Positions 43,416 to 45,688 of a stretch of 45,688 bases of DNA are shown in pieces (the first letter of the stretch is position 1; each line of letters starts with the position of its first letter). Both the position numbers and the translations under genes were made by a program. The notes under the pieces were generated by a model that was given only the letters and a program-made list of their open reading frames with translations, ran no database searches and was not told the origin of the DNA. The DNA comes from Marisediminitalea alba (GTDB taxonomy: Bacteria; Pseudomonadota; Gammaproteobacteria; Enterobacterales; Alteromonadaceae), in assembly GCF_002993365.1 (NCBI RefSeq), contig NZ_PVNP01000160.1:1-45688 (forward strand), in the 5' to 3' direction.

Positions 43416-44390
43416 GTAACCGTTCAGCAGGGCCCTATTGACAGCTAAATATATTTATTTTCAGTGATCTCTTGGATCCTATTGATTGATCCCCCCAGTC
43501 TGTCAAAGTGACTTCATGCCACGTAAAAAACAGCTATCAAAGCCGCCCGCAGTCGATAACTTAGATGATGCAAAATTGGTTATTCAAGCACTCTGGGACA
43601 GGCTAAATGACCTCGAAGACCGACTGAATCAAAACAGTCGTAACTCGTCGCGTCCGCCATCGTCTAATGGGCCGGGGGCGTCCTCTTCTGCGCCAGCTAA
43701 AAAGCCGACAGGCCGTAAGCGTGGTGCGCAATCCGGTCATAAAGGTAGCAAGCGGATGTTAGCCGAGAGCGTTGATGAAACCCTGACGTACTATCCCGAT
43801 GATACGTGTGATTGCGGTGGTACTATTACTATCAGTGATTCACCGTATCGCCGCCATCAGGTTTTTGATATTCCTTCTCAGGCTTTCTCTGTGGTTGAAC
43901 ATCAGTTACATCAGGGTCAGTGTTGTCAGTGCAGCAAAACGGTAAAAGCAACGCTACCTGACAACGTGAATCAGGGACAGATGGGCAATAACCTGCTGGC
44001 ATGTGTGGCAATGCAGTCCGGTCAGTTTCACCAGAGTATCAGTAAAATCCAGCAACAGCTCGAACAGAACTTCGGCTTATCGTTCAGTCGCGGTGCTATC
44101 TCTGAAGCGCAGGGCCGGGTTAGTTCAGTACTGACGCCAGCGTATCAGGATATCAAAGAGATGATGCGCACTAATGCGGTGGTACACTGCGATGAAACCC
44201 GTCATCAGCGTGGCAACGAAAACCGTTGGATGTGGCAGGTCTGCACAGCAGAGTTATCATGCTTCATGACCCACTTCTCACGCGGCGCCTGGGCGGCAAA
44301 GAAATTACTGGGTGATAATCCAGAAAACATTGTAGTTACCGACCAGTATGCCGGTTATCATTACATTGATACTGACCACCGACAATTGCG
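43416..44390 (+). mobile_element. IS66-family element (transposase-only, ISBst12-like), truncated
   Basis: This fragment starts near 43416 (a candidate end beginning GTAACCGTTCAGCAGGG) and runs to about 44388, where an IS3-type element interrupts the transposase gene. No tnpA or tnpB accessory genes precede the transposase, which suggests the IS66 subgroup with a single gene. The left boundary is tentative. If correct, the element inserted about 10 bp upstream of the 36-bp copper-operon element. Confidence 0.65.
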
Positions 44391-44406
44391 GCGTTTTTCA
44401 AGCTAG
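43516..44406 (+). pseudogene. IS66-family transposase, truncated by an IS3-type insertion
   Basis: About 296 residues remain of a transposase normally near 450-530. The N-terminal coiled helix and RPPSSNGPG stretch, the Zn-binding-like region (CDCGG and CCQCSK) and the first catalytic Asp in HCDETRH are present. The VVTDQYAGYHYID segment carries the second acidic residue. After HRQL the frame runs into foreign sequence and ends at RRFSS, where the family sequence would continue towards the catalytic Glu. The start is taken as the ATG of MPRKKQLSK; an earlier in-frame start is possible. The product should be inactive. Confidence 0.88.
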
Positions 44407-44425
44407 TTGTCACCTTTAAAGCGTT

Positions 44426-45514
44426 TTAAGCCGCTTTACTTTCGTTTTTCTCATTCACCCCGCGGGTTGGGTTTAATGTAGTTGGCCCAACTGGCTCGCA
44501 GTTTCGTATCTTGCGTTTTCCCCAGCGGCTTGGATTAGCTTGCTTTGCCAGTTCCAGGCGAGACTGTCTGTTCGCTAGTATCGATTTATCTTGTCCCGTG
44601 TGGCGCTGATGCGGTGTGACAAACCTAAGTTGACTGTGTTTGTGTTCATAGTTATACCAGCGCGTAAACGTTAACACCCACCGCCTTGCTTCTTCTAGAC
44701 TTTTGAACCCATGAGAAGGCCAGTCTGGACGATATTTGCAGGTCCTAAACAGTGACTCCGCAAAGGGGTTATCGTTACTCACTCTGGGTCGACTGTATGA
44801 TGTCGTTACACCCAGTTCATACGCTTTTGCTCGCATCGTTTGCGACTTCATGGGTGCACCATTGTCTGAATGCAATACCACACCAGTATATAACGCATTT
44901 TCATGTATCAGCGTGCGTTGCAGTAGTTCAGCTGCATACTCACCCGATTCACATTCATAGACCTCGGCACCCACAATTTTACGACCGAAAATGTCCTCTA
45001 ACATATAGAGGTAGTAAAACTGCCCGCGTACCACGCTGGGTAAATATGTAATATCCCAACAGAACACTTCACCAGGCCTGTTAGCAACGAACGTATCCGG
45101 TAACTTATTGGCATTCGGCGCCATGCTACGCCCACGGTGATGAAGTTGATTATGCGCTTTTAACACCCGATAAAAACTCGACTCCGACGCATAATACACG
45201 CCCTCATCAAGCAACGTGGGCACAATCTGTGTAGGCGGCAAACTTGCAAAGCGCGTTTCATTACTCACTGACAATATCATCTGCTGTTCCGCTTCCGACA
45301 GCTTATTAGAGGGCGTCGGACGAACGGCTTCAGGGCGTTTATCGGCCTGAATAATACCGCGCTTAAACCACCGTTTATAAGTTCTGAGGCTAATCTCAAC
45401 TTCTTCACACGCCAAGCGCAATCGAGCGCCGGCTTGTTTAGCGTCTCGAATTAACTTCACTAATTCCGTGCGCTTTGAGATCGAGGTTAATCGTCCTCGT
45501 TGTCGTTCTCCCAA
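44426..45514 (-). CDS. IS3-family transposase OrfB
   Basis: A 362-residue integrase-like transposase. After an N-terminal helix-turn-helix-like region (SLRTYKRWFKRG) comes the DDE catalytic core: Asp154 in CWDITYLPS, Asp217 in LHSDNGAPM and Glu253 in NPFAESLFRTCKYRP, with the expected D-35-E spacing. The apparent TTG start at 45514 lies inside the end of orfA. In the family OrfB is normally made as an OrfAB fusion by -1 frameshifting, and an A-AAA-AAG slippery site in the correct register lies just upstream at about 45525. The gene looks intact. Confidence 0.93.
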   Translation of the reverse strand: MGERQRGRLTSISKRTELVKLIRDAKQAGARLRLACEEVEISLRTYKRWFKRGIIQADKRPEAVRPTPSNKLSEAEQQMILSVSNETRFASLPPTQIVPTLLDEGVYYASESSFYRVLKAHNQLHHRGRSMAPNANKLPDTFVANRPGEVFCWDITYLPSVVRGQFYYLYMLEDIFGRKIVGAEVYECESGEYAAELLQRTLIHENALYTGVVLHSDNGAPMKSQTMRAKAYELGVTTSYSRPRVSNDNPFAESLFRTCKYRPDWPSHGFKSLEEARRWVLTFTRWYNYEHKHSQLRFVTPHQRHTGQDKSILANRQSRLELAKQANPSRWGKRKIRNCEPVGPTTLNPTRGVNEKNESKAA

Positions 45515-45688
45515 AGCGCATCCAGCTTTTTTCTCAATACCAACAATGCGGCTGTTTCTGCCAGGGCTTTTTCTTTTTCACGCAATTCACGCCTGAGCTG
45601 TTTAATTTCTTTTTGGTCAGTCTTGCGCTGGCGTTTGACTGTCAATTCTTGCTCGCGTGTTTGGCCAAAGCCTTGTAATGACGCTGAT
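45487..45688 (-). CDS. IS3-family OrfA, C-terminal part
   Basis: About 66 residues in a frame open to the window edge, too short at this end to include a start. The sequence includes KEIKQLRRELREKEKALAET, LLVLRKKLDALW and the acidic end ENDNEDD. This leucine-zipper-like coiled coil is typical of IS3 OrfA C-termini. The stop TAA at 45487 overlaps orfB. The A6G run at about 45525 within this frame is the expected programmed -1 frameshift signal. Confidence 0.8.
   Translation of the reverse strand, partial: SASLQGFGQTREQELTVKRQRKTDQKEIKQLRRELREKEKALAETAALLVLRKKLDALWENDNEDD

Larger units (their letters stand above)
44388..45688 (-). mobile_element. IS3-family element inserted in IS66, incomplete at window edge
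   Basis: The 3' end of this element lies at about 44388-44426, inside the IS66 transposase gene. It carries an orfB and the C-terminal part of an orfA in overlapping frames, and continues beyond the right edge. The junction CAAT/TGCGGCG is a plausible end because IS3-type elements terminate in TG...CA, but the exact boundary is uncertain. Confidence 0.82.

Noticed and set aside
1..45688. CRISPR arrays, tRNA or rRNA genes
   Set aside because: No regularly spaced direct repeats with unique spacers and no tRNA- or rRNA-like stretch was seen on either strand.

Overview
The window looks like part of a metal-resistance and hydrogenase island, or a plasmid segment, from a marine gammaproteobacterium of Alteromonadales type. 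This rests on the protein families, the moderate base composition and the gene order. From memory, the order recalls the hydrogenase/metal islands of deep-ecotype Alteromonas macleodii. I could not run a search to confirm taxonomy. Both ends are insertion-sequence debris: the 3' part of an IS21-type element on the left (about 1-858), and an IS66-type transposase gene interrupted by an IS3-type element on the right (about 43416-45688). I see no tRNA, rRNA or CRISPR array.

Left block (855-9408, all minus strand): a MerR-type regulator, a CopA-like Cu(I) P1B-ATPase, a membrane-anchored cupredoxin-like protein, a DUF2933 protein, an isoprenylcysteine-methyltransferase-like membrane protein, a small exported protein, an HMA-fold protein without CxxC, NADP-type glutamate dehydrogenase, and an MMPL/RND exporter broken by an in-frame amber codon and truncated by the IS21 element. 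Gaps are small, so this may be one transcription unit.

Middle block (9528-25976, minus strand): about 16 kb that reads as one long operon. It starts with three Met-rich or lipid-anchored periplasmic proteins. Next comes a predicted electron conduit: a membrane-anchored FAD/NAD/2Fe-2S reductase, a di-heme cytochrome b and a seven-heme cytochrome c. Then follow an APC-type permease, the endopeptidase HynD/HyaD, HupH, the [NiFe]-hydrogenase small and large subunits, a 71-residue membrane protein, and HypC-A-B-D-F-E. The predicted path carries electrons from periplasmic H2 through multiheme c and b cytochromes to a cytoplasmic flavin/NAD(P) module.

The intergenic region 25977-26419 holds a perfect FNR box, a 36-bp element that recurs upstream of the copper-efflux operon, and a MerR-type promoter with a 19-bp spacer whose sequence and geometry match the promoter of merR-copA. 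The hydrogenase operon therefore appears wired to both anaerobiosis and copper or another metal. Divergently, on the plus strand, lie an unusual SDR/BBE-type flavoprotein fusion (26420-28540) and a coiled-coil membrane protein (28616-30031).

Right block (30219-43289, minus strand): a copper-efflux operon. In order of transcription it encodes a CopL-like Cys/His/Met-rich protein, a DUF411 lipoprotein, CusC, CusB (carrying three CusF-like repeats, the last without its metal ligands), CusA, a PepSY protein, a PepSY/2Fe-2S/flavin reductase, CopC, CopD, two NTF2-like exported proteins and an HGSNAT/DUF1624-type membrane protein. Together these would bind, reduce, move and export copper or silver from the periplasm.
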